64,000 nt of DNA from Candidatus Poribacteria bacterium (GTDB taxonomy: Bacteria > Poribacteria > WGA-4E > WGA-3G). The stretch spans positions 35,049 through 99,048 of the forward strand of contig JAPPFM010000017.1 in assembly GCA_028821605.1 (NCBI GenBank), written 5' to 3'. The notes below the pieces were generated by a model that was not told where the DNA came from, made no database searches, and saw nothing but the letters and a program-made list of their open reading frames with translations. Positions 1-8,114 of the stretch are shown in pieces (the first letter of the stretch is position 1; each line of letters begins with the position of its first letter). Position numbers and translations under genes: made by a program.

Positions 1-1670
1 TGCCCATCTGCCTTAAAGCCGGTCTCACCCCGTAAAAACCGAGCGAATTGACCTGTGTAGTTGCACTCAACGATAATCGAATGCGCAGATTTTGAAAGCA
101 CTTCGTTGACGGCATCTTCATCCATCGGATAGAGCCACTTGAAGTGGATATGGTTGGTCGCAATGCCTGCTTCGTTTAACATTTGTGCTGCTTCACCGAT
201 GACACCATGCGTGGATCCCCACCCAATCAAGGTGACTTCAGCATCTTCAGGACCCTCCAGAGTCGGAGGTGGGAGCAGTTCAACGATGCCTTCCATCTTG
301 CGTTGCCGTTTCTCCATAATATCACGACGTTTATGAGGATTCGTGAATTCATCACTAATCAGACCCCCATCTTCATCATGATCGTCGGTAGCAACAACGT
401 GCATGTGCCCAGGCGTGCCAGGGATAGCACGGGGCGAAATCCCGCTGTCTGTGATCTGGTAACGCAGATATTGACCATCTGTCTGCCCTTGTGCGGTGAT
501 TAATTCCCCACGGTCGATTTTCGGCTGCCAGTTGATAGAATCCGGCACGAATGTCGTGCGACCTTCTGCTAAATACAAATCCGTGAGTACCATGCCGGGG
601 CACTGAAACTTGTCAACGAGGTTAAAGAGTTCAGGTATCGTATCAAATCCGTCCATAATACTGGTAGGTGAAACAACAATTTTCGGAAAATCACCTTGGC
701 TCGCGCCGAGAACTTGCCATAAATCTCCCTGCTCTGTTTTGGTAGGTAAACCTGTGGAGGGACCCCCGCGTTGAACATTAACAACAACAATTGGAATTTC
801 CATCATACCCGCACTGCCAATCGCTTCGGACATGAGTGCGAAACCACCACCCGATGTGGCACACATTGCGCGTGCACCGGTGTGTGCAGCACCGATGACC
901 ATGTTGACAACGCTGATTTCATCTTCACATTGCCGGACGATAATACCGAGATCGCGAGCATTCGGGGCCATCCAGTGGAGAATACCTGTTGATGGACTCA
1001 TCGGATACGCAGCATAAAACTTGACACCTGCGGATGCACCGCCCATTGCCATCAACATATTACCACTACCAAAAGCCAACGGCGGATCCTGTTTCTCAAA
1101 TTGGACATCGAACGGTGTAAAGTGTTCAGCAGCGTAATCGTAACTTGCCCGCGCAGCAGCAACGTTCGCATCCACTAAGGCTTGTCCTTTACGTTTGAGG
1201 AACGCGCGGATAATGATATCCTCAAGCATGCTTAAATCCACACCGACTAACTGCAAAGCGACACTGGATGCACAGACATTCAGCATTAACCTTTTTCTAT
1301 CAGGATCGTTAGTCAATTCTTTATAGGAAATAGGACACAATTGGATGTCATCACGTTCCGGTTCTTGTTTGACATCATCGCTGTTATAGATAAGTGCACC
1401 ACCCGGTGAAACGTGCGGTAAATGCTTCTCTAAACTGTCCCGGTCTAAGGCAATAATCAAGTCAATTTTGTCGCCATGGTTGGCGATCGGTTCAGAACTG
1501 ATTCGAATAGTCAGGAAGGAGTGACCGCCGCGGATGAGGGATTGATAGGCGGTGTAAGTAAAAACGTTCAGCCCATACCGGGCAAAGATTTGGCTGATGC
1601 TTTCGCCTGCAGTTTCGATGCCTTGCCCGGGTGCCCCTCCTACGGCGATTGCAAAGTCATATTTTGCCAT
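1..1670 (-). CDS. korA: 2-oxoacid:ferredoxin oxidoreductase, fused gamma/alpha subunit (partial)
   Basis: The minus-strand frame opens with ATG at 1670 (GGAG 6-10 bases upstream) and stays open to the left edge, so the 3' end is missing. The first ~190 residues are the gamma domain, starting MAKYDFAIAVGGAPGQGIET with the glycine-rich GGxPGQGI signature and YQSLIRGGHSF. The alpha (pyrimidine-binding) domain follows, with GNMLMAMGGASAGVKFYAAY, the YPMSPST motif and NVQRGGPSTGLPTKTEQGDL. The gamma-alpha fusion is typical of 2-oxoglutarate/2-oxoacid:acceptor oxidoreductases (KorA type), which convert 2-oxoacids plus CoA to acyl-CoA and CO2 while reducing ferredoxin. The beta (TPP) subunit would be expected just beyond the left edge. 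Substrate (2-oxoglutarate versus other oxoacid) cannot be settled from the sequence. Confidence 0.93.
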   Translation of the reverse strand, partial: MAKYDFAIAVGGAPGQGIETAGESISQIFARYGLNVFTYTAYQSLIRGGHSFLTIRISSEPIANHGDKIDLIIALDRDSLEKHLPHVSPGGALIYNSDDVKQEPERDDIQLCPISYKELTNDPDRKRLMLNVCASSVALQLVGVDLSMLEDIIIRAFLKRKGQALVDANVAAARASYDYAAEHFTPFDVQFEKQDPPLAFGSGNMLMAMGGASAGVKFYAAYPMSPSTGILHWMAPNARDLGIIVRQCEDEISVVNMVIGAAHTGARAMCATSGGGFALMSEAIGSAGMMEIPIVVVNVQRGGPSTGLPTKTEQGDLWQVLGASQGDFPKIVVSPTSIMDGFDTIPELFNLVDKFQCPGMVLTDLYLAEGRTTFVPDSINWQPKIDRGELITAQGQTDGQYLRYQITDSGISPRAIPGTPGHMHVVATDDHDEDGGLISDEFTNPHKRRDIMEKRQRKMEGIVELLPPPTLEGPEDAEVTLIGWGSTHGVIGEAAQMLNEAGIATNHIHFKWLYPMDEDAVNEVLSKSAHSIIVECNYTGQFARFLRGETGFKADG

Positions 1671-1859
1671 CTTGGCTCCCTTCTAATAATTTTTCGTATT
1701 CCATTCTGATACCGCAAATACACCACAGTTTGGCTCAATCAATGTAGCGACATCAGATGGATGGACAAATAAGCAAATTGATTCGTTTATTAATTACATT
1801 GCGATATTTGCACCTTTTTTAAATCTTCATGAACACATAATAACATTCTACTTTTTTTA

Positions 1860-1888
1860 ATTATACCATATTTAAGTGATTTTTTCAA
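1860..1888 (-). promoter_or_regulatory. sigma70-type promoter for korA
   Basis: On the minus strand TTGAAA (1888-1883) and a perfect TATAAT (1865-1860) are separated by exactly 17 bases, about 190 bases upstream of the korA start. It lies in an AT-rich 316-base gap (1671-1986) in which nothing else was recognised. The long leader may carry regulation, but no known riboswitch was identified. Confidence 0.7.
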
Positions 1889-1986
1889 GTTTTTTAAATC
1901 TCTACAAATGCACTATATAGCAGATTTTATAAACCTACATCACCTATCATAGTGTGTCTATTTAGATTACGACTGGTTATCTCCCA

Positions 1987-2601
1987 CTACGCTTGGTTGG
2001 ATGCTTCAAGTGCCTGTTTCGCTTCCGGGGTTCCAATTTCTCCCAAGGCAAAAGCGACATAATTTTGGACCTCTTCGGATTCATCGTCAAGTGCCTTGAT
2101 AAGCGCAGGTACTGCATCCGCTGCTGCGTCTTCCAGTTTAGCAAGTGTGTAAGCGGCATAAGACCGCACATCCTCCGATGGATCGTTCAAAGCCTCAATA
2201 AGCGCAGGCATCGCACCAATTGCCGCACCTCCCATCAGATTGAGCGCGCGAGCCGCATATTCGCGGAACTCTTCATTGAGTTTGTCAGATAACGCTTCCA
2301 CCAAAACCGGTATTGCTGGTTCACCGATACGACTAAGCGTATTACCGAGAGCGAGTGCATAGTACCTCTCAGCTATCGCCATCTCATCAATGAGCGCAGG
2401 TATTGCCGGTTCACCAATAGCAGCCAAGACATCAGTGGCTTGCTCAACCACATCCCCAAGATTATCAGCGAGTGCCTCAACAAGTTGCGGTATAGCCGGT
2501 TCACCGATAGCAACTAACTCTTTTCTCGCAGCCTCACAGACATCGTCATCCAGCTCCGACAAATCTTCGATTAAATCGGCTACGATGTGTTCATCGTCCA
2601 T
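1987..2601 (-). CDS. HEAT/PBS-lyase-repeat protein
   Basis: 204 residues made almost entirely of ~35-residue HEAT-like repeats: GEPAIPQLVEAL, GEPAIPALIDEM, GEPAIPVLVEAL, GAMPALIEAL and ADAVPALIKAL recur, each followed by a helix ending in AA or ALG. The fold is an alpha-solenoid that acts as a protein-protein scaffold; no catalytic residues or signal peptide are visible. It is the last gene of the ccm operon on the minus strand, 5 bases after the neighbouring HEAT-like gene. A role as an assembly platform for the ccm or envelope proteins is inferred only from position. Confidence 0.85.
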   Translation of the reverse strand: MDDEHIVADLIEDLSELDDDVCEAARKELVAIGEPAIPQLVEALADNLGDVVEQATDVLAAIGEPAIPALIDEMAIAERYYALALGNTLSRIGEPAIPVLVEALSDKLNEEFREYAARALNLMGGAAIGAMPALIEALNDPSEDVRSYAAYTLAKLEDAAADAVPALIKALDDESEEVQNYVAFALGEIGTPEAKQALEASNQA

Positions 2602-2606
2602 CTATT

Positions 2607-3002
2607 CTATTCGCCTTTCTTAACATACGCCAACATTGTGATAAGACGGTCAGTTTGTTCGGGTCGTAAATACTTATAAAACCATTCCGAAAACTCACGC
2701 TCGGCTCTGGTGAGCTCAGCCGTCAGCGTGGGGACGGTGGACTCTCCGATTTCCGCTAAGACCTCCGCAGCGTGGTTCGCCATCTGTTCCATGTAAACAG
2801 GAAGTGCGGACTCTTCGATATGGGTATAGAACTCGGCACCATATCCAGAAATATGCCAGCATTCCTGAGTAAGGACATCAATGAGCTGTGGAATAGCCGG
2901 TCTACCTATGGCAATTAATTCTGCCTTTGCGGTATTCCGAACGTTTTCGTCTATATGACCCAACATGACTATCAAATCAGTGATGTGGTGTTTGCTATGC
3001 AT
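2607..3002 (-). CDS. HEAT-like repeat protein, small
   Basis: 131 residues. The N-terminal half resembles the downstream HEAT gene (AKAELIAIGRPAIPQLIDVL, AAEVLAEIGESTVPTLTAEL). The C-terminus ends in FYKYLRPEQTDRLITMLAYVKKGE, which echoes the C-terminus of the upstream gene product (RREQTERLTTLLEEQKRG), suggesting a shared origin or a common binding partner. The ATG at 3002 overlaps the end of the upstream gene by 8 bases and has AGAGGGG just before it, so it is probably translationally coupled. It looks cytoplasmic: no signal peptide is seen. Confidence 0.75.
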   Translation of the reverse strand: MHSKHHITDLIVMLGHIDENVRNTAKAELIAIGRPAIPQLIDVLTQECWHISGYGAEFYTHIEESALPVYMEQMANHAAEVLAEIGESTVPTLTAELTRAEREFSEWFYKYLRPEQTDRLITMLAYVKKGE

Positions 3003-4317
3003 TGTTTCCCCTCTTTTGTTCTTCTAAGAGTGTAGTGAGGCGTTCGGTTTGTTCTCGGCGCAAGCGTTTGTAGACGCGCTCCGAGATTTCCTGCCTCTCG
3101 TACTTATCATCGAGATGCGTAATGAATTCAAGCCTTGCGACGCGGACATGCTCGCGGTCGTTCGGAGTCAGTTTACGAAGCCATCCCGCGTCTGAAGGTG
3201 TTGAGGTATTATCAGTATCAGATTCGGTAGTGGTTTTGGCTGTGCGGAGTTTGAAAAGTGCCGCAACGAAAAAGCCTCCTGTCAATGCTGCGGCGACAGC
3301 GATAAGTATTAGCTGCCCGAGGTTAGATGTCTGCTCTGGTAAGGCACCATGCGCAGTACCCATATTCACGTCAAATGCTAAGTCAATCGCTTTGCCTGCC
3401 TCAAACGGCTTTGGCACAGTACTCTGATAATTTAGATAAATGACCCCGTGGATTTGTTCGCGTCTGGGTGCCCCGAAAAACTTGGCACGCGGCATAAGAC
3501 CAACACCTTCAGGGACTAAAAATGAGAGTTTTGATGTGGTGAAATTCAGGCGACGGGATAAATCCAGTCCGTCTTTCTCGACATGAAAAATATAAGTGTA
3601 GCCTAAGATCGTTCCTCCAGGCGGTAATGGCGTTGTCAGGATAGCGTGATTAGTGGCAGTATCCATCGTAAGGGCTACTGACGAATGCGGTTGAAAAGCC
3701 TCAACACCTTTTGGAAGCGCGAAAAGTGCCCCAACTTTTTGTGTGCCGTGTGTTGTTCTAAAAGGTAGATCGCTTAGGTTTTCGATCTCAAATACTTCAA
3801 TAACTGTAACAGCACCGTCTGGCGGGTGGTCCTCAGGTGGAGGTCCAATAAAGAGACTATGCGTCTTGACACGGACGTGCGTTTTGTCTTCTGTAAACGC
3901 CCCGATTTCAAAGTTGATTTTGATATTCGGAGCCCATGTTGACAGCACCAAATCTTTCTCAGTGTAGTCTGTGCCTTCGTAGATGGTTGAAACCGTGTAG
4001 TGAACACTTGGATTAAGTGGTAAATTCCCGAAACGGTAGTTACCATTTGCATCCGTTGTCGTTTCTTGTGTTTCAGCGGTGTCAGCCTTATGTATCGTCA
4101 AGGTTACAGGTTGCGAGGCGATAGGTTTCTCGCGTTTTCTGTCAATGACTGTGCCTTGAATGTCGCCCGATTCTGTTGTTTGCTGAGCATGGAGGGTGGA
4201 AAGCCAAAAGAGAAGGGTCAAGGCAACCGTTAGTAAACTACCGATACGCCACGCCGGAACATAGCGAATCTGCATGTTGCGTTTTGAACGGTTGTATGAA
4301 GATGCGTTAGTGTTCAT
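2995..4317 (-). CDS. Envelope protein with carboxypeptidase-regulatory-like domain
   Basis: About 440 residues. The start at 4317 is chosen because ATG overlaps the stop of the upstream gene as TAATG; a later ATG at 4275 (MQIRYVPAWRIG) would give a cleaner signal peptide ending in LHAQ. After the signal peptide comes a carboxypeptidase-regulatory-like beta-sandwich (GDIQGTVIDRKREKPIASQ to GNYRFGNLPL). A second beta-rich region follows, then one transmembrane segment (LGQLILIAVAAALTGGFFVA) and a charged cytoplasmic tail rich in Arg/Glu. It lies in the ccm operon between the ccmI-like gene and the HEAT genes. Equivalent proteins are often co-encoded with CcmH/CcmI-like genes in uncultured bacteria, but its exact role is unknown. 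Confidence 0.7.
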   Translation of the reverse strand: MNTNASSYNRSKRNMQIRYVPAWRIGSLLTVALTLLFWLSTLHAQQTTESGDIQGTVIDRKREKPIASQPVTLTIHKADTAETQETTTDANGNYRFGNLPLNPSVHYTVSTIYEGTDYTEKDLVLSTWAPNIKINFEIGAFTEDKTHVRVKTHSLFIGPPPEDHPPDGAVTVIEVFEIENLSDLPFRTTHGTQKVGALFALPKGVEAFQPHSSVALTMDTATNHAILTTPLPPGGTILGYTYIFHVEKDGLDLSRRLNFTTSKLSFLVPEGVGLMPRAKFFGAPRREQIHGVIYLNYQSTVPKPFEAGKAIDLAFDVNMGTAHGALPEQTSNLGQLILIAVAAALTGGFFVAALFKLRTAKTTTESDTDNTSTPSDAGWLRKLTPNDREHVRVARLEFITHLDDKYERQEISERVYKRLRREQTERLTTLLEEQKRGNNA

Positions 4318-4318
4318 A

Positions 4319-4666
4319 TTATGTTTCACGTTGTTGCTGTTTAAATCTCTCAATTTCTGCTTCTACATCTGACAAGGATTCGTTTTCGAGTTGTATGATG
4401 ACGCGCGCCGTCTCTTTCAAGAGTTCTTCACGTAATTCTTGGTAGTCGGTATCTGAGAGTTTTCCGGTTTCGTGATCTTCGTCAAGATCCGCGAGTGCGG
4501 CGTAGCTGTTTTCGCGTTCCTGAAAGAGGGTTCGCCGCCGTTCTTCAACAATTTCCTCTGATGACGCAATAGCTTGCGGCCCCGTTTTCGAGAAAATCGG
4601 GAACCCCAGATAGATAAGAAGCAGGATCCCAAAGATTACCATCCATAAAAGTACAAGAAACGACAT
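4319..4666 (-). CDS. CcmI-like cytochrome c biogenesis membrane protein
   Basis: 115 residues from ATG 4666, which has AGAGG 6 bases upstream; the frame also has an ATG at 4690 but with no ribosome site. One N-terminal transmembrane helix (FLVLLWMVIFGILLLIYLGF) is followed by an acidic coiled-coil containing RRTLFQERENSYAALADLDEDHETGKLSDTDYQELREELL. This is the characteristic pattern of the CcmI N-terminal domain (RxxL..L.DLE.D...GKLSEEDY..L). In CcmI this region anchors the protein that presents apocytochrome to the CcmFH haem lyase. The TPR domain of classical CcmI is absent, so this is a short CcmI_1-type protein. Confidence 0.75.
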   Translation of the reverse strand: MSFLVLLWMVIFGILLLIYLGFPIFSKTGPQAIASSEEIVEERRRTLFQERENSYAALADLDEDHETGKLSDTDYQELREELLKETARVIIQLENESLSDVEAEIERFKQQQRET

Positions 4667-4728
4667 AAAAACCTCTTTTTCAAAGTACACACGTGAAAAT
4701 CAATTCAGTTACAAAAAACTTACCGAGC

Positions 4729-5301
4729 TTAACTCTCCCGTTTATACCTTTCAAGTTCAGTCTCAACCTGCTTGACTGCCTCATCAGAAGGTTGTGATTC
4801 CGATGCTACCTGCGCGTCCGCTGTTGCTGATGCCCTCTGCCTTGACTTTCGGAGCACAACGAAAACAACCCCACCAATTGCAATCAGAATGATCGCCGGC
4901 ATAACGTAGGCAAGTATGTTAATACCTTCTACAGGCATGACTGCATAATATTGCGGTCCATAAGTGTCAAGGTAATCCGTGCGAATTTGCTCAACGGCCT
5001 CACCAGCGAGTAACCGATCGCGAAAATTGTTCTCAATATTCATTGCCGTGCTGCACGTACACACTTCAATTGTCTCCCTTACACATCCGCAGTAACAGTA
5101 GACTGTAGTTAGCAGCTCCTCTAAATCGGACGTAACCGTGGCATCTTTCATGTCCTCCGGTTCTACCCCAGCGGTACCTTCTGTCTGTGCATACGCGATG
5201 ACACTAAAATTGCAAGCAATAATAAGCACAATAACCCGAAGACAATTAAGAACTACAGATTCATTGAACAGCATAATGCGATCAAATCTTCCTATTTTCA
5301 T
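4729..5301 (-). CDS. ccmH: CcmH-family cytochrome c maturation protein
   Basis: 190 residues. A signal/anchor segment (residues ~10-39) is followed by the periplasmic CcmH domain and a C-terminal transmembrane helix (AYVMPAIILIAIGGVVFVVL). The family LRCxxCQ redox motif is degenerate: the region reads LLTTVYCYCGCVRETIEVC, with three closely spaced cysteines (YCYCGC) and two more downstream (CTCS). The LL.GE..EQI...YL..YG motif that follows in CcmH is present (LLAGEAVEQIRTDYLDTYG). CcmH keeps the apocytochrome CxxCH thiols reduced and works with CcmF. It is 18 bases after ccmF and ~60 before the ccmI-like gene. Confidence 0.88.
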   Translation of the reverse strand: MKIGRFDRIMLFNESVVLNCLRVIVLIIACNFSVIAYAQTEGTAGVEPEDMKDATVTSDLEELLTTVYCYCGCVRETIEVCTCSTAMNIENNFRDRLLAGEAVEQIRTDYLDTYGPQYYAVMPVEGINILAYVMPAIILIAIGGVVFVVLRKSRQRASATADAQVASESQPSDEAVKQVETELERYKRES

Positions 5302-5319
5302 GGTCTTATTCCTAACCTG

Positions 5320-7338
5320 TCAAGCGTCTCTATTGCGTTCAGATTTCTCGGCTATCGCGACGATGCCACCCAATACCATTATAGCAACACCAATCCAGAC
5401 AACGCCAATCAGAGGGTTGTAATATCCTTGAACGTTCACAACGCCTCCTGTCTTGACATCCGGTGGGATATTGCCCAATGCAACATAGAGGTCGTTCATA
5501 CCAAAATGTCGGATCGCTGGTTCCTTTGTAGGTTCTTCATCCGGTTTCGACTTGTAATAGGCATGAAGTGCGGGTTCCATTGTCCCTATACGTTTCCCGT
5601 TCTTTTCAACGTCGAAAATAACGCTGCTCCGAAGATAGTTTCCGTATTCTTTATCAAACGCGTCTCTCATTGTGAGTTTATACTTGCCCACTTCCATTGA
5701 TTCCCCAAGTGTCATACTTTTGGATTCAAGCAGAAAATAGCCTTTCGATCCCATAATGCCGATATAGAGGATAACGATACCGATATGGATGATGTAACCG
5801 CCGTATCGTCTCTTGTTGCGCTGGATAAGGAGGTTCAAGCCGTTGAGGAGAGAGGTTTCCTGTCGCTTCGCTCGGAGTTTCGCCCCGCGATAAAATTCAG
5901 CAAAGATTGCAGCAAGCACGAAAACAGCAGCAAAACTACAGAGCACTGAGTACAACGGAAAAGTATATCCTATTAATGCAAGGAATCCCCAGGTCAAAGC
6001 ACCGCCGACTAAACCGATAACAAGCGGCAACAAAAACATGCGTTTGAAGTTGTTAGGCGTAATTTTCTTCCATGAAATGATTGGACCGGCACCCGTTAAG
6101 AATAGCAGCAGTATCCCCGGAATGATGACGACTTGATTGAAAAAGGCTTCAGGAACAGAAGACTTTTCGCCGTTAATCGCCTCGGAGATGATTGGCCATA
6201 ACGTACCCCAGAGGATAATTAGGGTTAACCCGACGAGGAGCCAGTTGTTCAGGACAAAGGCACTTTCACGGGAGAGAAGAGCTTCTAAACGATTCGCGCT
6301 CTTGAGTCGGTTCCAACGATAGATGATAAGTGCGATGACCCCGGCAGTTGAAGTTAAGATGAAGCCAAGAAAATACCCACCAATATCCGATTGTGCGAAA
6401 GCATGTACCGATGTGATGATTCCACTACGCGTAATAAAAGTCCCTAATAGTGTAAATTGGAAGGCAAGCGTAATTAGGAGGATATTCCAAAGTTTGAGCA
6501 TATTCCGCTTCTCTTGGATCATCACAGAGTGTAGATAAGCGGTGCCGAGGAGCCACGGCATAAAAGAGGCGTTTTCGACCGGATCCCATGCCCAGTAACC
6601 GCCCCAACCGAGTTCTTGGTATGCCCAATTGCCACCAAGCGTGATACCGATCGTCAGAATAATCCACGAAAATAGCATCCATCTACGCGAGCGAAGTATC
6701 CAACCGCTTCCGATTCTACCAGATGCGAGTGCACCAACCGCAAACGCAAACGGGACAGTCAGGCTAATCCAACCGATATATAACGTCGGTGGATGAATCG
6801 CCATGAGTGGTGTCTGGAGAAGTGGGTTCATTCCTTGACCGTCGGCAGCGACCTGTCCGCCAGGAAACCGAGCGAGTGGATTGTAAACACCTTCAATTAA
6901 GCCTGTGACAAGGATGGTGAAGAATAGCTGAACAATAGCGATTGGAATCAGGGAGTAGTCTGCTAAGGTATCGCCTGTCTGTTTGACACGTTGATAGTTC
7001 TGCCAGACGACAATAGCACCAGCACCTGTAAGCACCCAGAGCCAGAGTAGGAGGGAACCAGACATAGCGCCCCAGAGTGCTGCTATTTTGTAGAACAGGG
7101 GTTGCGCTGCGCTCGATACCTCAAAAACATAGCGCATTGAGAAATCATCGGTGACAAAACCGTAGATTAATGCACCCGTCGCGATACTGATAAGGATGAA
7201 GGTGGCAACAACGGCGTTTCTGCCGCTCTGGATGGCACGGGCATTTCGTATCCACAACCCGAAGCTGAGGAAGCCGATTGCCCACAAACATGAAAGCACA
7301 GAAAGGTATATAGCGGCTTGTCCGATTTCCGCAGTCAT
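5320..7338 (-). CDS. ccmF: Haem lyase CcmF
   Basis: 672 residues, the usual length for CcmF. It is a polytopic inner-membrane protein with the hallmark periplasmic tryptophan-rich motif WGGYWAWDPVENASFMPWL near residue 230, and conserved histidines such as the one in HPPTLYIGW (~residue 184). It ligates haem from CcmE to the apocytochrome CxxCH. The C-terminal periplasmic domain (residues ~520-640) and last transmembrane helix (VVWIGVAIMVLGGIVAIAEK) are intact. The start has GAGGAGG about 10 bases upstream. It is second in the ccmE-ccmF-ccmH-ccmI-like minus-strand operon. ccmA, B and C are not in this window. Confidence 0.97.
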   Translation of the reverse strand: MTAEIGQAAIYLSVLSCLWAIGFLSFGLWIRNARAIQSGRNAVVATFILISIATGALIYGFVTDDFSMRYVFEVSSAAQPLFYKIAALWGAMSGSLLLWLWVLTGAGAIVVWQNYQRVKQTGDTLADYSLIPIAIVQLFFTILVTGLIEGVYNPLARFPGGQVAADGQGMNPLLQTPLMAIHPPTLYIGWISLTVPFAFAVGALASGRIGSGWILRSRRWMLFSWIILTIGITLGGNWAYQELGWGGYWAWDPVENASFMPWLLGTAYLHSVMIQEKRNMLKLWNILLITLAFQFTLLGTFITRSGIITSVHAFAQSDIGGYFLGFILTSTAGVIALIIYRWNRLKSANRLEALLSRESAFVLNNWLLVGLTLIILWGTLWPIISEAINGEKSSVPEAFFNQVVIIPGILLLFLTGAGPIISWKKITPNNFKRMFLLPLVIGLVGGALTWGFLALIGYTFPLYSVLCSFAAVFVLAAIFAEFYRGAKLRAKRQETSLLNGLNLLIQRNKRRYGGYIIHIGIVILYIGIMGSKGYFLLESKSMTLGESMEVGKYKLTMRDAFDKEYGNYLRSSVIFDVEKNGKRIGTMEPALHAYYKSKPDEEPTKEPAIRHFGMNDLYVALGNIPPDVKTGGVVNVQGYYNPLIGVVWIGVAIMVLGGIVAIAEKSERNRDA

Positions 7339-7365
7339 TCGCTTCTGTGCCTCCTCACTTTTGAG

Positions 7366-7403
7366 AACAAGTTTTGACTTGCAAGCTGCGTCAAAAGGGT
7401 GTT
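7366..7403. repeat. Variable-stem hairpin with conserved loop, copy 1
   Basis: Stem TTTTGAC (7372-7378) pairs with GTCAAAA (7390-7396) around the loop TTGCAAGCTGC; an outer AACA/TGTT pair extends it. The same loop sits in copy 3 (49377-49402) and a related one in copy 2 (48155-48190), each with a different but self-complementary stem. It lies between ccmE and ccmF. Confidence 0.7.
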
Positions 7404-7424
7404 GTTGAACATATTGCTAAGGTG

Positions 7425-7871
7425 TCATTCTGAGATATACGAGGTCTTATCTGTGGATGTCGCGCTCTCTGCGCCTTCATATTTCGAGGCGCATTTCGTC
7501 ATGAGTTTGGTAGCGACAACGAGGTTCTGTGTTGCATCGTATTTACCTTCTACGAAAACGCTACCACCGTCTTTGAAATTGTCCGGTTTAAGCTGATTCT
7601 CGTAAATTATATTGACTGTTGCCTCGGTTTCGCGGTCGCGGACAGCGAAGGTGAGTTTAAAATTAGCAGCGTCCCATTTGGAACTATCCTCTGCAATGAG
7701 TCCATCAACTTGGACCCGTTGATCGTTCACTTCGCTACCAGCTTCCACAAGCAAAGCAGGCGTGAAATGCCGTATACTCGTGCTTCGAGTCATGGCTATT
7801 ACCAAAAACGCCATACCACTTAGCAAAATGACACTCGCGACGATCACTTTGAATCTTTTCTGTTTTTGCAC
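7425..7871 (-). CDS. ccmE: Cytochrome c maturation haem chaperone CcmE, Cys (CxxxY) type
   Basis: 148 residues from a GTG at 7871 with GGGGGA upstream. One N-terminal transmembrane helix (VIVASVILLSGMAFLVIAM) is followed by the periplasmic OB-fold: RVQVDGLIAEDSSKW, FAVRDRETEATVNIIYE, LKPDNFKDGGSVFVEGKY. Classical CcmE binds haem covalently through a His in the HDENY-like motif after the last strand. Here the equivalent site reads ATKLMTKCASKYEG, that is Cys-x-x-x-Tyr, the variant known from some archaea and Desulfovibrio. It takes haem from CcmC and passes it to CcmF, encoded directly downstream. It is the first gene of the operon. Confidence 0.93.
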   Translation of the reverse strand: MQKQKRFKVIVASVILLSGMAFLVIAMTRSTSIRHFTPALLVEAGSEVNDQRVQVDGLIAEDSSKWDAANFKLTFAVRDRETEATVNIIYENQLKPDNFKDGGSVFVEGKYDATQNLVVATKLMTKCASKYEGAESATSTDKTSYISE

Positions 7872-7948
7872 CTGAACATCCCCCCATTAATGCGAATCAG
7901 TAGGCGCGATTTTTAAGCGTACTGATGAGATAAAACCTTCTCTTTAAA

Positions 7949-7977
7949 ATAATACTTGATTTTACACTCAAAATCAA
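7949..7977 (-). promoter_or_regulatory. Promoter of the ccm operon
   Basis: Minus-strand TTGATT (7977-7972) and TATTAT (7954-7949) are 17 bases apart, about 80 bases upstream of ccmE. The palindrome at 7955-7978 fills the whole spacer and the -35 box, so a bound repressor would block this promoter. Confidence 0.55.
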
Positions 7978-7978
7978 G
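7955..7978. promoter_or_regulatory. Perfect 9-bp palindrome, candidate operator
   Basis: CTTGATTTT (7955-7963) and AAAATCAAG (7970-7978) are exact inverted repeats with a 6-base spacer. It sits between the divergently transcribed ccmE and DHDPS-family genes and overlaps the ccm promoter. It could bind a dimeric regulator controlling either or both sides. Confidence 0.5.
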
Positions 7979-8066
7979 TTAAAATAGAATTAAATTGGAA
8001 AATCGTGTGGAATCCTACGTAGTAATACGCTTTGTGAAATCTTCAAGCAAGTTACAAACGAAAGGG

Positions 8067-8102
8067 GAGATTTGTGAGAATTTTCGGTTTTTCACAAATC
8101 TC
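8067..8102 (+). promoter_or_regulatory. Leader hairpin before the DHDPS-family gene
   Basis: GAGATTTGTGA (8067-8077) is perfectly complementary to TCACAAATCTC (8092-8102) with a 14-base loop. It ends 12 bases before the chosen ATG at 8115 and has no T-tract, so it is more likely an mRNA leader structure than a terminator. It would lie inside the coding sequence if translation began at the upstream ATG 7995. Confidence 0.5.
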
Positions 8103-8114
8103 TTTGCGAGAAAT

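Noticed and set aside
183..503. 106-codon plus-strand frame
   Set aside because: Antisense shadow of korA, which is open across the window edge on the minus strand.
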